Assembly: GCA_030681375.1 (NCBI GenBank)
Contig: JAUXWM010000080.1
Location: forward strand, 1-64,000
DNA from: Gallionella sp.
GTDB lineage: Bacteria > Pseudomonadota > Gammaproteobacteria > Burkholderiales > Gallionellaceae
DNA: 64,000 nt
Reading direction: 5' to 3'
In this document: positions 16,644 through 26,188 of the stretch, one piece after another
Position numbering within the stretch: position 1 is the first letter of the stretch
Layout: each line of letters opens with the position of its first letter
Notes under the pieces: generated by a model
Told to the model about the DNA's origin: nothing
The model's database searches: none
Seen by the model: the letters and a program-made list of their open reading frames with translations, nothing else
Program-made: the position numbers and the translations under genes

Positions 16644-17630
16644 ATGCAACCCTCTAACCTGATCAATAACCTGCAAACGCTGCACCGATCAGGCAAGCCG
16701 GTCATTGTGGCTGAAACGAACACCCACCCCGTCAACAAGCTTGAACCCGGTCAGCGCCTGCAGGCCACCATACAAGAGCAGGTCAGCCCCGGCCTTTACA
16801 AAGTGCAAGTCGCCGGACAATCCATGCAAATGCGTTTGCCCGGCCAGATCCAAAGCGGAAAAGTGCTCGAAATGCAAGTGCTCTCTAACAGCCCGAAGTT
16901 GACATTCAGTATCTTTGCTTCCACCAATCCCATTGCCACTCAGGAGCAAATCAGCGCGACTTCGCGTCTGCTTTCCAATCTCGCCGATCTGCCACTGGAG
17001 AGAACCCTCATCCAGTCAACTTCGGGCAGGGCCATATGGCAAACGAACGGGCTGCCCGTCGACAGCAAGCAACTCGCCATTGCACTGCGCACCGCCCTGT
17101 CCAACAGCGGCCTGTTTTACGAATCGCACCAGGCACAATGGGTGCGTGGCGAGCGTAGTACCGCGCAACTGCTGATCGAACCACAAAACCAGCTGGATCG
17201 CGACGCACAATCTCTGGACAAACTGAGCGCACAACTGGCACAACAGGGCAAAGCCGATGCCGGATCGCCGATTGCCAAGGAATTATTGTCTCTGGTACAG
17301 CAACAACTGCACACGCTGGAAACGCATCAACTCACCTGGACGGGCTCGGTCTGGCCGGGGCAACAGATGCAGTGGGAGATACAGGGACAACCCGAGCAGG
17401 ATGCCGCGCAGCCCGATGAGCGTCAGTGGAGCACAGAGATGGAACTGGCACTGCCCAAGCTGGGCGATCTCCATGCACGCCTGGTGTTTAGTCAGGGCGA
17501 GGTCACGCTGACCTTGCAGGCGGCGGATGGCGACTCTGTCGCGCTGCTCAATCGCCACTTGCCCGCTCTGGGCATGACGCTGGCTGAAGCGGGCATTCCA
17601 TTGAACAGTTCGGTCGTAGAGAAAACATGA
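16644..17630 (+). CDS. FliK-like hook-length-control domain protein (second copy)
   Basis: The 328-aa protein ends in a Flg_hook-like domain (about residues 245-325: LALPKLGDLHARLVFSQGEVTLTLQ), related to the C terminus of FliK that interacts with the export gate. The N-terminal two-thirds is Gln-rich and poorly conserved. A canonical fliK is present at 24765, so this is a paralogue. It overlaps by 4 nt a small FlhB C-domain homologue, and the pair is a recurring FliK-like/FlhB-like combination. A role in export switching is plausible, not shown. Confidence 0.75.
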   Translation: MQPSNLINNLQTLHRSGKPVIVAETNTHPVNKLEPGQRLQATIQEQVSPGLYKVQVAGQSMQMRLPGQIQSGKVLEMQVLSNSPKLTFSIFASTNPIATQEQISATSRLLSNLADLPLERTLIQSTSGRAIWQTNGLPVDSKQLAIALRTALSNSGLFYESHQAQWVRGERSTAQLLIEPQNQLDRDAQSLDKLSAQLAQQGKADAGSPIAKELLSLVQQQLHTLETHQLTWTGSVWPGQQMQWEIQGQPEQDAAQPDERQWSTEMELALPKLGDLHARLVFSQGEVTLTLQAADGDSVALLNRHLPALGMTLAEAGIPLNSSVVEKT

Positions 17631-17929
17631 AAGCACCCGGCACGACATCACAACAAGTGGCTATCGCCCTGGCCTATGGTCAAAGTCAGGGTGCGCCAAA
17701 AGTCGTCGCCAAGGGCCGGGGACTAATCGCACAGGCCATCATCGAGCGCGCCAGACAAAGCGGCGTTTATGTGCACGAGTCCGAAGATCTGGTGGGGCTG
17801 TTGATGCAGGTGGAGCTAGATCAGCAAATCCCGCCGCAGCTTTATCTGGCCGTGGCCGAGCTATTGGCCTGGTTATATCGTCTGGAACACGACGAATCCC
17901 CCGCTTTTCCCCCGATAGAAAAGCTTTAA
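17627..17929 (+). CDS. FlhB C-terminal-domain homologue (YlqH/FhlB type)
   Basis: This 100-aa protein corresponds to the cytosolic FlhB_C domain after the autocleavage site: VAIALAYGQSQGAPKVVAKGRG, then AQAIIERARQSGVYVHESEDL and IPPQLYLAVAELLAWLYRLE. It begins right at the beta-strand that follows NPTH in FlhB and itself lacks NPTH and all membrane segments. Such stand-alone domains can substitute for FlhB's cleaved C fragment in some bacteria. The 4-nt overlap with the FliK-like gene suggests coupled translation. The full flhB is at 58327. Confidence 0.85.
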   Translation: MKAPGTTSQQVAIALAYGQSQGAPKVVAKGRGLIAQAIIERARQSGVYVHESEDLVGLLMQVELDQQIPPQLYLAVAELLAWLYRLEHDESPAFPPIEKL

Positions 17930-17974
17930 TTTTGTTATCATGCGCAACAATTATATTAAAGTGGTCGCAACAAC

Positions 17975-18727
17975 ATGGAAAGAGACATCCCGCTGAGAAT
18001 CGAAATCCTGTCCGCCAAGAAGGATGATAAGTATTGCATCACTTCTGCCAAGGAAATCGAGTTTGTCCTGCACAATATCGCCAAAAGCGGTTCGCGCATC
18101 GCTTTGTATTATTCAGATGAGGATTTCGTTCTGACGACTCTGCTGGGCGTGGATGCTTCCGGACTGTGGCTGGAACCCAGCCAGAACCAACTGGAAAACA
18201 AGCGCATAGTGGATAGCCAAAAGCTGATTTTTGTCAGTTCGCACTTTCAGGTTAAGGTGCAGTTTGTTTCTGACCATGCCCGTGCATCAACCTACCGGGG
18301 GCAACCTGCGCTCTTTCTGGTGCTACCCGACAGCATTCACCGTCTGCAACGTCGTGAATACTACCGCCTGACCACACCCGTTACCGACCCCTTGCTGTGT
18401 ATTATCCCCGAGATCGTTCCTGTTGAGCATCGCACTCGCGAAGTCACTATCATGGATATCAGCGGCGGCGGCGTAGGGCTGACCTGCGCCGGACAGGATA
18501 CCGATCTGATTCCCGGTCATAGCTATGAAAATTGCAAAATTGACCTGCCCGAGGTAGGAGAATTTGTCGGCACCATAGAAGTTAAAAACATGGTCGTGTT
18601 GTCCACCCCCTCGGGTGAAACAGTGCGCCGTGCGGGGTGTGAATTCAAGGACCTGGACGGCGCTTCCACCATCCTGCTGCAACGCTATGTCACAACCATG
18701 CAGCGCACCAAGCCCAAGGACCTGTAA
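17975..18727 (+). CDS. ycgR: YcgR-like flagellar brake, PilZ domain
   Basis: The 250-aa protein has an N-terminal YcgR domain (1-115) and a C-terminal PilZ domain. The cyclic di-GMP motifs are present: RxxxR within QRREYYRL (about 124-131) and D-x-S-x-x-G in DISGGGVGL (about 162-170). Bound cyclic di-GMP lets YcgR act on the motor (FliG/FliM or the stator) and slow rotation. Two GGDEF proteins in the window are possible sources. It is convergent with fliE across a long palindrome. Confidence 0.93.
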   Translation: MERDIPLRIEILSAKKDDKYCITSAKEIEFVLHNIAKSGSRIALYYSDEDFVLTTLLGVDASGLWLEPSQNQLENKRIVDSQKLIFVSSHFQVKVQFVSDHARASTYRGQPALFLVLPDSIHRLQRREYYRLTTPVTDPLLCIIPEIVPVEHRTREVTIMDISGGGVGLTCAGQDTDLIPGHSYENCKIDLPEVGEFVGTIEVKNMVVLSTPSGETVRRAGCEFKDLDGASTILLQRYVTTMQRTKPKDL

Positions 18728-18745
18728 TCCGATTCTTGTGATTAA

Positions 18746-18796
18746 CCCATCCCCCTCCAACCCTCCCCTTCAAGGGGAGGGTTGGAGGGGGATGGG
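18746..18796. terminator. 25-bp perfect inverted repeat between ycgR and fliE
   Basis: The arms at 18746-18770 (CCCATCCCCCTCCAACCC...) and 18772-18796 are perfect reverse complements with a single central base, effectively a 5-nt loop. It separates two convergent genes and would form a very stable hairpin in either transcript. It looks like a repetitive intergenic (REP-like) sequence doubling as a bidirectional terminator. Confidence 0.75.
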
Positions 18797-18814
18797 GGCA
18801 ATGGATAATCCGGG

Positions 18815-19138
18815 TTAAACCTGCATGTTCATGACATCGTTGTACGCCTGCACAAACTTGTTGCGCACCTGAACGGTAGCCTGAAAATTGATACTGGCTT
18901 TTTGCATGGCTATCATGGTGTCGCTCAGGCTGACTTTATCGTCTCCCATCACGAAAGACTGTTGCAGCGCTTCGGACTTTTGCTGAGATTGCGCCACCCC
19001 ATCCAGTGTATTTTTGAGCACGCTGGAAAAATCCACTTTGCTAACTTGTGCTGCCTGGCTGGGCTCGCGCAAACCGGCTGCCGCTGCCGCCACTCGCATT
19101 TGTGCCAGCAAACCATCAACAGCTGAAATATTACTCAT
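18815..19138 (-). CDS. fliE: Flagellar hook-basal body protein FliE
   Basis: FliE joins the MS ring and the rod and is an early export substrate. The 107-aa protein has the family pattern: VDFSSVLKNTLDGVAQSQQKSEAL, then VSLSDTMIAMQKASINFQATVQVRNKFVQAYNDVMNM-type C terminus. It is transcribed away from fliF. AAGGAG precedes the start. Confidence 0.96.
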   Translation of the reverse strand: MSNISAVDGLLAQMRVAAAAAGLREPSQAAQVSKVDFSSVLKNTLDGVAQSQQKSEALQQSFVMGDDKVSLSDTMIAMQKASINFQATVQVRNKFVQAYNDVMNMQV

Positions 19139-19155
19139 ATCAAACTCCTTATTTG

Positions 19156-19241
19156 CTAGTCGCTAGTCGTTAGTCGTTAGTCAAAAACCCGCGTAGCGGA
19201 CAGCACCAACTAAAGACTAACGACTAGCTACTAATGACTAT
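19156..19241. repeat. Inverted heptad element, family 1, copy 1
   Basis: Four tandem CTAGTCG-like heptads (19156-19183) face four inverted CGACTAG-like heptads (19214-19241) in strict 7-bp phase. The 30-nt centre contains CGCGTAGCGG. The same architecture recurs at 41739, 54007 and 63196. It lies between the divergent genes fliE and fliF; I found no sigma-28 or convincing sigma-54 promoter here. Confidence 0.85.
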
Positions 19242-19392
19242 TCCTCCAGTGGACACACAATACGCAATGCGGCACACTCAACATAAGAAGAACAGGCAGG
19301 TAATTTTCCCTTTATTCTTCACTTAACAAACCCGTCGGATGCAGATAATGGGTTCACTGCCCAGTGGCTTTCCGGTATAGCCCGTAATCATC

Positions 19393-21090
19393 ATGAACGA
19401 ACAAGCAAATATCGCAACATCAGCAGGAAGCGCAAGCAACCGCTTCGAGCAGCTCAGTCTCCAGCAGAAAATGGGGCTGGGCGCTGGCATAGCCGCGTTG
19501 ATTGCACTGATAGCAGGCGCATGGATGTGGGGTCAGGCTCCCGACTACCGCGTGCTATACAGCAACCTGTCTGATCGCGATGGCGGTGCCATCATCGAAT
19601 CGCTGCAACAACTGAATATCCCCTATAAGTTTTCTGACGGGGGCGGCGCTCTGATGATACCCGCCGAGAATGTACATGAAGCACGTCTGAAGCTGGCCTC
19701 GCAGGGCCTGCCCAAAGGCGGGACGGTGGGCTTCGAACTGATGGAAAACCAGAAATTCGGCATCACGCAGTTTGCCGAACAGATCAACTACCAGCGCGCG
19801 CTGGAAGGCGAGTTGGCGCGCTCGGTACAAAGCATAGCCACCGTCGCTTCCGCTCGCGTCCACCTGGCCATCCCAAAACCCAGCGTTTTCGTCAAGGAAC
19901 AGCAAAAGCCCAGTGCATCGGTGGTGCTTACGCTGCACGGCGGCAGGCTGCTCGACGCAGCCCAGGTCAGCGCGATTGTCCACCTGATTTCCAGCAGCGT
20001 GCCTGAAATGTCGGCTAAGAATGTCACCGTTGTCGATCAGGCCGGCACCTTGCTGAGCGCACTTCAGGATGACCACGGCATGGGTCTGGATACCAAGCAG
20101 GTCAAATATGTGCAGCAAATCGAGCAGAACTATATCCGGCGCATCGAATCCATCCTCACGCCACTGCTGGGTGCCAGCAATGTACGCGCGCAGGTAACAG
20201 CCAGCATTGATTTTGCGCGTACCGAGCAAACGGCGGAAATTTACAAGCCCAACCAGAATCCGTCCGAAAGCAGCATACGCAGCCAGCAAAGTCTGGAAAC
20301 CTTGAACGGATCCGGTCTGAGCGCAAGCGGCGTACCCGGCGCCCTAAGCAATCAACCCCCCGTTCCGGCCACAGCACCTATTGTTGCAGCACCCGGTACG
20401 ACAGGCGCAGAGAGCAGCGCACAACTGGACAATCTGCATAAGGAAAACACCGTCAATTACGAAGTGGACCGTACCATCAGCCACACCATATTGCCTGTTG
20501 GCATGATCAAACGCTTGTCTGTGGCCGTGGTCATTAACAACCGCAAAGTCACCGACCCCAAGGGAAAAGTCAGTCTGATACCGCTGAGCGACGCAGAAAA
20601 AATTCAGATCGACAATCTGGTTAAGGATGCCGTAGGCTTCGACCCGAACCGGGGTGACAGTCTGAACATACAGAATGCTGCATTTAACGATGAGAAGGAA
20701 GCCATTGAAGAAGTGCCGCTCTGGCAGCAACCGGAAATGATAGAGCTGGCGAAACAACTCGCCAAATATTTAATCATCGCCGTGGTCATGCTGATTGTGG
20801 TTTTCAAAATAATCAAGCCTGCCTTCCGGCCGCTGGAACGCTTCGAGGTGAATGACCATGAAGCCGGCGGCGAAACTGGCGGCGCAGAAACGGGCATCAG
20901 CGAGCAGGATATGCTGGCGGCCACCGAGGGCAGAGCTACCGGGATAGCTGGGGTTGATAGCGCAACGGGGCAATACACACCGCCGGTTGCACCCTATGAA
21001 CAGAATCTCAATATCGCGCGGCAAATCGCCCAACAAGATCCAAAAGTTGTCGCAAGCGTAATCAAGGACTGGGTGAACGGCAATGAGTGA
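19393..21090 (+). CDS. fliF: Flagellar MS-ring protein FliF
   Basis: FliF (565 aa) builds the membrane MS ring. Two membrane spans are visible, near residues 30-47 (GIAALIALIAGAWMW) and 456-475 (YLIIAVVMLIVVFKII). The periplasmic ring-building motifs include PDYRVLYSNLSDRDGGAI and NYQRALEGELARSV. The C-terminal cytosolic tail, which binds FliG, ends VASVIKDWVNGNE. It is first in a tightly packed operon and overlaps fliG by 8 nt. The stretch near 310-340 (Pro/Ala-rich) is a variable linker. Confidence 0.97.
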   Translation: MNEQANIATSAGSASNRFEQLSLQQKMGLGAGIAALIALIAGAWMWGQAPDYRVLYSNLSDRDGGAIIESLQQLNIPYKFSDGGGALMIPAENVHEARLKLASQGLPKGGTVGFELMENQKFGITQFAEQINYQRALEGELARSVQSIATVASARVHLAIPKPSVFVKEQQKPSASVVLTLHGGRLLDAAQVSAIVHLISSSVPEMSAKNVTVVDQAGTLLSALQDDHGMGLDTKQVKYVQQIEQNYIRRIESILTPLLGASNVRAQVTASIDFARTEQTAEIYKPNQNPSESSIRSQQSLETLNGSGLSASGVPGALSNQPPVPATAPIVAAPGTTGAESSAQLDNLHKENTVNYEVDRTISHTILPVGMIKRLSVAVVINNRKVTDPKGKVSLIPLSDAEKIQIDNLVKDAVGFDPNRGDSLNIQNAAFNDEKEAIEEVPLWQQPEMIELAKQLAKYLIIAVVMLIVVFKIIKPAFRPLERFEVNDHEAGGETGGAETGISEQDMLAATEGRATGIAGVDSATGQYTPPVAPYEQNLNIARQIAQQDPKVVASVIKDWVNGNE

Positions 21091-22078
21091 TGGCGTGCAA
21101 AATAGTGCAATCTTCCTGATGACACTGGGCGAGAATGAAGCCGCAGAGGTACTCAAATACCTGGGTCCCAAGGAAGTGCAAAAAATCAGCACCGCGATGG
21201 TTGCGCTGAATAATCTGACGCGCGATCAAATCTCGCAGGTATTCCACGACTTTCTGGTCGCCGCCGCCGAGAAAACCACGATTGGAATGGACTCCAACGA
21301 TTACATCCGCAACATGCTCACCAAGGCGCTGGGCGATGACAAGGCTGCCGGTTTGCTGGATCGCATCATGCATAGCAGCGACACCAGCGGCATCGAGAGT
21401 CTGAAATGGATGGATCCCGGAGCAGTGGCTGAAATGATAGGCAACGAGCACCCGCAAATCATCGCCACCATACTGGTACATCTGGAACCGGATCAGGCGG
21501 CCGGCATCATGAAGATGCTCACAGAACGCACCCGCAATGACGTATTGCTGCGTATTTCCACCCTGGATGGCGTACAACCTGTCGCACTGCGTGAGCTCAA
21601 CGATGTACTCAGCAAGCTGATGAGCGGGGGTTCCAAGGGCAAGAAGAACCTGAAAGGCGGCGTAAGCACAGCCGCAGAAATCCTGAATTTCATGGGTGGT
21701 ACGCTGGAAGCCGAAATGATGGATAAGGTACGCAGTTTTGACCCTGACCTGGCACAAAAAATAGAAGACAAGATGTTTGTCTTCGAAAATGTTCTGGATG
21801 TTGATGACAGGGGTATCCAGCTGATTCTGCGTGAAGTGCAATCCGAAGCGCTGATCATCGCGCTCAAGGGTGCCAGCGAAGAGTTGCGCGAAAAGATTTT
21901 CAAGAACATGTCATCTCGCGCTGCCGAAATGATGCGCGAAGACCTCGAATCAAAAGGCCCCGTCAAACTCAGCGATGTCGAGGCTAACCAGAAAGAAATT
22001 CTCAAGATCGTCAAACGCTTGTCCGATGAAGGTCAAATTGCGTTAGGCGGCAAGGGAGATGAGGATGCGTATGTCTGA
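21083..22078 (+). CDS. fliG: Flagellar motor switch protein FliG
   Basis: FliG (331 aa) is the torque-receiving rotor protein. The N domain (FliF-binding) begins NSAIFLMTLGENEAAEVLKYL. The middle domain contains the EHPQ motif in IGNEHPQIIATILVHL (about 112-127). The C domain has the charged helix ALKGASEELREKIFKNMSSR whose Lys and Arg/Glu residues face the stator. It overlaps fliF by 8 nt and fliH by 20 nt. Confidence 0.97.
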   Translation: MSDGVQNSAIFLMTLGENEAAEVLKYLGPKEVQKISTAMVALNNLTRDQISQVFHDFLVAAAEKTTIGMDSNDYIRNMLTKALGDDKAAGLLDRIMHSSDTSGIESLKWMDPGAVAEMIGNEHPQIIATILVHLEPDQAAGIMKMLTERTRNDVLLRISTLDGVQPVALRELNDVLSKLMSGGSKGKKNLKGGVSTAAEILNFMGGTLEAEMMDKVRSFDPDLAQKIEDKMFVFENVLDVDDRGIQLILREVQSEALIIALKGASEELREKIFKNMSSRAAEMMREDLESKGPVKLSDVEANQKEILKIVKRLSDEGQIALGGKGDEDAYV

Positions 22079-22757
22079 TAAGACTACCAGCGTGTTGGGG
22101 CAAAATCCGGCCACACCCAAGGAACAACTCACTGCCTTCCAGCGCTGGGAATTGGCATCGTTTGATCCTGTGCCGGAATTCAAGAAGCCATCCGCCGCCC
22201 TCTCCTCTGCCACCCTGATTACCGCCGCCGAAATGGAAGCGGCCGAAATAAACAAGATCAAACAGCAGGCTTACGACGAAGGCTACGCCAGCGGGCAGCA
22301 ATCGGGCTATGCGAGCGGCATCCAACAGGCGCAGGGTGAGGCGATGCGATTGCAAACCCTGATGCAAAACCTGCAAATTGCGCTTACCCAGTTCGATGAA
22401 CAACTGGCGCAGTCATTGCTGGATTTATCGCTGGAAATTGCGCACAAGATGGTCCTTGAAACCTTGCAGGTAAAGCCTGAAATTATCCTGAAAATCGTCA
22501 CTGCCGCCATCAGCGGTTTGCCGCACTTTAACCAGAATGCCCATCTGATTTTGCATCCTGAAGATGCAGAACGCGTACGCGAACAGATGGGAGAACATCT
22601 GGCGCAAGCCGGATGGAAAATTTTTACCGATCCGCAAATCGAACTCGGCGGCTGTCGTGTAGAAACAGCCCACAGCAATGTGGACGCAAGCAATCAGTCC
22701 CGCTGGAAACATGCCGTAGAATCGATTGGACAGGATAAATCATGGCTGACGACCTAG
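22059..22757 (+). CDS. fliH: Flagellar export ATPase regulator FliH
   Basis: FliH (232 aa) is the stator-like partner of ATPase FliI. It has the Gly-rich GxxxG-type helix [24 protein letters not shown] split across residues about 68-92 and a C-terminal FliH/V-ATPase-E-like domain. Three in-frame ATGs (22059, 22065, 22071) all lie within the fliG 3' end; the third has the best-placed GAGG. It overlaps fliI by 16 nt. Confidence 0.94.
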   Translation: MRMRMSDKTTSVLGQNPATPKEQLTAFQRWELASFDPVPEFKKPSAALSSATLITAAEMEAAEINKIKQQAYDEGYASGQQSGYASGIQQAQGEAMRLQTLMQNLQIALTQFDEQLAQSLLDLSLEIAHKMVLETLQVKPEIILKIVTAAISGLPHFNQNAHLILHPEDAERVREQMGEHLAQAGWKIFTDPQIELGGCRVETAHSNVDASNQSRWKHAVESIGQDKSWLTT

Positions 22758-24235
22758 ACCTGACCCTGAGAACAGAACCGCTCCCCGAATCCCTGATTCT
22801 CGATCCTGTATCCTCGATCCTCAATCCTGCACCCCCCAACCCCCACAGCCTGCGGTGGCAGGAATTTCTGGCCGAAGGCCGTGAATATGTGGCCGACTGC
22901 AACACCATGCCACCCAGCGGGCATCTGACCAAGGTAACCGGTTTGATTATGGAAGCCGTTGGCTTGCAGATGCCGGTAGGCAGCACCTGTGCGATTCGTC
23001 TGACAAACACCACAGTCGATGCCGAAGTTGTCGGCTTTTCCGGTGAAAAACTGTTTCTGATGCCGGAAAATGATGTGCACGGCTTGATACCCGGTGCGCG
23101 CGTCATGCCGATTGAACCCGTACACACCCTGACGCTATCGGGGAAACGCAAACCGCTGCGCCGCCGCCTGTCTGATCATGCCAAACATCTTCCGGTGGGC
23201 GATATGTTGCTCGGTCGCGTGCTGGATGGGGCGGGCAGGCCGCTCGATCAACTCGGCCCCTTGCTGGAAACCGCCTCTGCCCCGCTGCAAAGCCGCCCTT
23301 TCAACCCGCTGGAGCGCGCCTCGATTGATACGCCGCTGGATGTCGGTGTGCGTGCCATCAATAGCCTGCTCTCCGTAGGACGGGGTCAGCGCATGGGACT
23401 ATTCGCCGGCAGCGGCGTGGGCAAGAGTGTGCTGCTCGGCATGATGGCGCGCTATACCAGCGCAGACGTCACTGTGGTCGGACTCATCGGCGAACGGGGC
23501 CGCGAGGTAAAGGAATTCATCAATGATATTCTCGGCGAAGAAGGCATGGCACGTTCGGTGGTGGTTGCCACCCCTGCCGATACCTCGCCCTTGATGCGCT
23601 TGCAGGGCACAGCTTACGCCACCACCATTGCCGAATATTTCCGCGATCAGGGCAAAAATGTACTGCTCATCATGGACTCACTGACCCGCTACGCGATGGC
23701 GCAACGCGAAATTGCCCTGGCTGTGGGAGAACCCCCGGCAACCAAGGGTTACCCGCCATCGGTCTTTGCCAAACTGCCGCAACTGGTTGAACGGGCCGGA
23801 AACGGCCTGGAGGGAAGCGGTTCGATCACCGCCTTTTATACCGTACTGACTGAAGGCGACGATCAGCAGGATCCGATCGCTGACAGCGCCCGCGCCATTC
23901 TGGATGGACATATCGTACTGTCGCGGCGTCTGGTCGAGCAAGGGCATTACCCCGCCATTGATATTGAAGCCTCGATCAGCCGCGTGATGTCGCGCCTGGC
24001 CACACCCGAACATGCCTCGCTGGTGCAAAAATTCAAGCATATGTATGCGCATTATCAGCGCAACCGTGATTTAATTAGCGTCGGTGCCTATATCAGCGGC
24101 AGTGACCCTTTGCTGGACGAGGCGATCAAGCTCTATCCCCGGATGGAAAAATTTTTGAAGCAAGGCATGCATCAACGCGAAACTTACCAGAACAGCATCG
24201 CACAACTGGCAGCCTTATTTGAGCCAATACATTAA
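22742..24235 (+). CDS. fliI: Flagellum-specific ATPase FliI
   Basis: FliI (497 aa) is the F1-beta-like ATPase of the export apparatus. Walker A GSGVGKS (about 223-229), Walker [12 protein letters not shown] (about 307-317) and the [14 protein letters not shown] loop are intact. It is longer than usual (about 440-470): residues about 15-31 ([16 protein letters not shown]) are encoded by seven tandem 7-bp repeats at 22786-22834. The N terminus normally holds the FliH-binding helix, so this tract sits next to that surface. Confidence 0.97.
   Translation: MADDLDLTLRTEPLPESLILDPVSSILNPAPPNPHSLRWQEFLAEGREYVADCNTMPPSGHLTKVTGLIMEAVGLQMPVGSTCAIRLTNTTVDAEVVGFSGEKLFLMPENDVHGLIPGARVMPIEPVHTLTLSGKRKPLRRRLSDHAKHLPVGDMLLGRVLDGAGRPLDQLGPLLETASAPLQSRPFNPLERASIDTPLDVGVRAINSLLSVGRGQRMGLFAGSGVGKSVLLGMMARYTSADVTVVGLIGERGREVKEFINDILGEEGMARSVVVATPADTSPLMRLQGTAYATTIAEYFRDQGKNVLLIMDSLTRYAMAQREIALAVGEPPATKGYPPSVFAKLPQLVERAGNGLEGSGSITAFYTVLTEGDDQQDPIADSARAILDGHIVLSRRLVEQGHYPAIDIEASISRVMSRLATPEHASLVQKFKHMYAHYQRNRDLISVGAYISGSDPLLDEAIKLYPRMEKFLKQGMHQRETYQNSIAQLAALFEPIH
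22786..22834. repeat. Seven in-frame heptad repeats inside fliI
   Basis: Seven consecutive 7-bp units of consensus T(C/G)NATCC run in exact phase over 49 nt. Three units make seven codons, which gives the visible 7-residue repeat SLILDPV / SSILNPA. The reading frame continues undisturbed. Confidence 0.8.
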
Positions 24236-24240
24236 CGATC

Positions 24241-24699
24241 ATGACTAAACCATTCCACTTGCAACCCTTGTTGAATCTGGCGCAAATCAAGAACGAATCG
24301 GCGACGCGCAAGCTTGGGCAACTCAACAAGCAGCAGCACGATACCCAAGCCCAGCTCGAAATATTGCAGCAATACCGCAAGGACTATCAGACGCGCATGC
24401 AGGAATCCAGCCGAAATGCAATCGATCCCGCCCTGCTGCGCAATTTTCAGGAATTCATCAACAAACTCGATCTCGCTATCGCGCAACAAATCAAAGCGGT
24501 TGAACAAAGCAAATTATCAACACAGATGGGACGGGGTGAATTCAGCAATACACAACGCAAACTCAAGTCGTTTGACACCTTGCAACAACGCCACATCGAA
24601 ACGCAAAGCAAGGCCGAGGCAAAACTGGAACAACGCGCAATGGATGAACACACCGGCAGAAGTGCCGCTTACAAGATGCGCAATACAGAAAACAAATAA
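24241..24699 (+). CDS. fliJ: Flagellar export chaperone FliJ
   Basis: FliJ (152 aa) is the coiled-coil stalk that links the FliI ring to FlhA. The protein is almost wholly helical and charged (ARIKNESATRKLGQLNKQQ-like start and SKAEAKLEQRAMDEHTGR near the end), starts 5 nt after fliI, and has typical length. The call combines the coiled-coil pattern and position. Confidence 0.92.
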   Translation: MTKPFHLQPLLNLAQIKNESATRKLGQLNKQQHDTQAQLEILQQYRKDYQTRMQESSRNAIDPALLRNFQEFINKLDLAIAQQIKAVEQSKLSTQMGRGEFSNTQRKLKSFDTLQQRHIETQSKAEAKLEQRAMDEHTGRSAAYKMRNTENK

Positions 24700-24764
24700 A
24701 CCCGCAGGATGATGCGTGCATCGTTGCACACATCGGACAAATTCTCTGATATTGGAGCGATACC

Positions 24765-26084
24765 ATGTTAAATACTTTCACCAGCAGTCTGCCAAAATTA
24801 TCTGCTCAAGGCTCGCTTGCACGCAGCGACGAATCGGGCATCACGATAAAAACAGACGGTAAGCAGGGGGAATCGTTCGGTTCTGTATTGGCCAAACAAA
24901 TGAGTGGCAATACGACCGCTGAGAAAGCCGCGAACGACACGAACTCTGCCGAATCCAAATCCAGCGCAGAGGCAGCCATTGATGAAAAAGAGCCGCAGAC
25001 AGCACAGGCAACCCTCGCAGATCAGGCCACCAACCCGCTTGCCGCGCTGTTGTTCGCTAATCAGGAGTTAAAAACAGCCATCGGCCCTGACGCGGGTGGC
25101 AAGGCAGTTGTCGCCAATGAACTCAGCGCAGCAGCCACTGATTCGGCCAGTGAGAAAACAACCGGATCCAACGGCGAAGCGACAGGGATCAGCGAACTCA
25201 ACGACGCGACGATAGCCACCGCAACGGGTGGCATGTTGTCGATTTCCCCCGAACTCGCCGGCAAGACAACAACGGTCGATGCACTCAACAGCAACACCAT
25301 CGCTGCCAATCTCAGCAACAAGGCGGCAGCAACCGCCGAGTTCAATGACAAAGCGACATCAAGTGCCAATAAACCCGCTACCGGCACACCGGCATTGCCA
25401 GTCAACAGCGCCGAGACCCCGAATCGTGCGAGCCATACGCGCACCGGCGCAGCACGCGACAAATTTGACGCCCCCGTCACCGCTACGGTAACGAATGCGG
25501 ACATAGCTGCGAAACCGGGGCTGCGCAGCGAACCCGTCAAAGCAACTGAATTGACCAACGCGCTACCGGGCGCCATGCAAGCGCCACAGATACTGACTCA
25601 AGCCAACACAGCACCCGGACTGCAACCCGCTGCGACACCGGCCTCCAACAACACCGTCACGACACCGCTAGGCCACAGTGCCTGGCCAGCGGAATTCTCA
25701 CAAAAAGTCAGCTGGATCAGCACACAAAAAAATCAAGTCGCTGAACTGCATCTGAATCCACCTGATTTGGGGCCCATCAACATCACCCTGAAGATTTCGG
25801 ATAATCAGGCCACCGCCCTGTTTACCTCGCCCCACAGCGCGGTTCGTGATGCGATTGAAAACGCCATGCCTAAACTACGCGAGAGTCTGGCCGATAACGG
25901 TATCATGCTAGGACAGGCCACAGTCAGCGACCAGACGCCGCGTGATAGCAGTGCCCATTACATGAATCAACGCGCTAATAGCCGCACAATGACAGACGAC
26001 ACGGCCACGCCAGAGTCCGCACTGACAAACTTGCCGCAGATGACGACACGCCAACACAAGGGCATGGTTGACACTTTCGCCTGA
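24765..26084 (+). CDS. fliK: Flagellar hook-length control protein FliK
   Basis: FliK (439 aa) measures the hook and triggers the export specificity switch via FlhB. Residues 1-310 are low-complexity Ala/Thr/Asn-rich, as expected for the ruler part. The C-terminal Flg_hook domain contains the signature VAELHLNPPDLGPINITLKI and ATALFTSPHSAVRDAIENAMPKLRE. GGAGCGATACC precedes the start. It stands in the standard place between fliJ and fliL. Confidence 0.95.
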   Translation: MLNTFTSSLPKLSAQGSLARSDESGITIKTDGKQGESFGSVLAKQMSGNTTAEKAANDTNSAESKSSAEAAIDEKEPQTAQATLADQATNPLAALLFANQELKTAIGPDAGGKAVVANELSAAATDSASEKTTGSNGEATGISELNDATIATATGGMLSISPELAGKTTTVDALNSNTIAANLSNKAAATAEFNDKATSSANKPATGTPALPVNSAETPNRASHTRTGAARDKFDAPVTATVTNADIAAKPGLRSEPVKATELTNALPGAMQAPQILTQANTAPGLQPAATPASNNTVTTPLGHSAWPAEFSQKVSWISTQKNQVAELHLNPPDLGPINITLKISDNQATALFTSPHSAVRDAIENAMPKLRESLADNGIMLGQATVSDQTPRDSSAHYMNQRANSRTMTDDTATPESALTNLPQMTTRQHKGMVDTFA

Positions 26085-26188
26085 AAAATTCCACATAAAG
26101 GTTAATTTAGCGGGTGAAACCAGCGTTATTTGTGCCATCATTCGCTTCGTTTAATCTCATAATTCAACCATCAAAAAGGAATCGCAGA

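Noticed and set aside
19156..19241. Heptad tracts as a CRISPR or integron array
   Set aside because: Seven-bp units without spacers in inverted halves; no cas genes, integrase or attC-like sites.
19242..19392. Possible sigma-54 promoter (TGGACAC...GC) before fliF
   Set aside because: The GG and GC elements are 11 nt apart instead of the strict 10, and the flanking bases do not fit.
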